Shown in pieces: positions 63,943 through 64,000 of a stretch of DNA of 64,000 nucleotides. The notes under the pieces were generated by a model. The model had not been told where the DNA came from. It saw nothing but the letters and a program-made list of their open reading frames with translations, and did no database searches. Location: assembly GCA_900120395.1 (NCBI GenBank), contig LT635552.1:1-64000 (forward strand). Direction: 5' to 3'. How positions within the stretch are numbered: position 1 is the first letter of the stretch; each line of letters starts with the position of its first letter. Source of the DNA: Porphyromonadaceae bacterium FC4 (GTDB lineage Bacteria > Bacteroidota > Bacteroidia > Bacteroidales > Porphyromonadaceae). Made by a program: the position numbers and the translations under genes.

Positions 63943-64000
63943 TTACTTGCTCATATCGTAGTCACGGCGGACAACAAAGCGAGTAGTAACCGGCAGCTTC
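63943..64000 (-). CDS. rplP: 50S ribosomal protein L16, C-terminal end (cut by window edge)
   Basis: The last 18 codons read KLPVTTRFVVRRDYDMSK before the stop, matching the KLPVKTKFV end of L16. The rest of the gene lies beyond position 64000. Its place before rpmC agrees with the S10 operon order. Confidence 0.9.
   Translation of the reverse strand, partial: KLPVTTRFVVRRDYDMSK

Overview
The window looks like a chromosomal segment of a Bacteroidales bacterium. Porphyromonas or a close relative is my best guess, but the genus is inferred. Evidence: Bacteroidota-type promoters (TTTG, 19-21 nt, TAnnTTTG) with few strong Shine-Dalgarno sites, SusC/SusD and SusR proteins, many surface lipoproteins, the DUF3822-rsmD pair, and the spc/alpha ribosomal order secY-map-infA-rpmJ. 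Base composition is about 50-55% GC by eye.

Layout. (1) 1-590: no gene, one outward minus-strand promoter and a dispersed repeat. (2) 577-10208: a cobalamin-riboswitch-controlled plus-strand operon. It encodes a BtuB-like TonB receptor, a BtuG-like beta-propeller lipoprotein, a PKD/Ig-domain lipoprotein and two tandem paralogous leucine-rich lipoproteins, and ends at a perfect terminator. (3) 10470-13305: lgt and a large MscS channel, then a 22-23 bp minisatellite. (4) 13534-15887, minus strand: an S24-type autoproteolytic-looking regulator and a PatB/MalY C-S lyase. (5) 16413-21817, plus strand: dapA, a NupG-like transporter, a nitroreductase, and a metal pair (slyD and a zinc-type P-ATPase). 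(6) 21786-25793: a RecD-like helicase (minus), then a membrane-anchored unknown, DUF3822, rsmD and a GlsB-like membrane protein (plus). (7) 26704-35932, minus strand: tilS, and a probable operon pepD, an EEP hydrolase, a tricorn-like protease, a Nif3-like protein and a zinc-ribbon protein. (8) 36627-51922, minus strand: a complete starch-utilisation locus (susR, GH97, susC, susD, a CBM-bearing lipoprotein, two GH13 enzymes, a second GH97). (9) 52636-64000, minus strand: the ribosomal alpha/spc cluster from rplQ back to the C-terminal end of rplP.

How the genes work together. In the B12 locus the surface lipoproteins probably capture corrinoids for the TonB receptor, under riboswitch repression. 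In the sus locus, SusD, the CBM lipoprotein and a lipoprotein amylase would bind and cut starch at the surface. SusC would import oligosaccharides, and periplasmic GH13 and GH97 enzymes would finish degradation, with SusR sensing the sugars.

The least explained material is non-coding. Seven copies of a roughly 90-105 bp element occur, each made of two similar half-units that contain a TTTCC-tact-GGAAA dyad; the best copy has perfect 11-bp terminal inverted repeats. Three of the copies adjoin blocks of GC-rich palindromes whose inner stems differ but stay paired. One copy, with its own terminator-like hairpin and a downstream promoter, splits the normally continuous spc operon between rpsN and rpsH. 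These elements and the two leucine-rich lipoproteins in the B12 operon are the best candidates for something undescribed.
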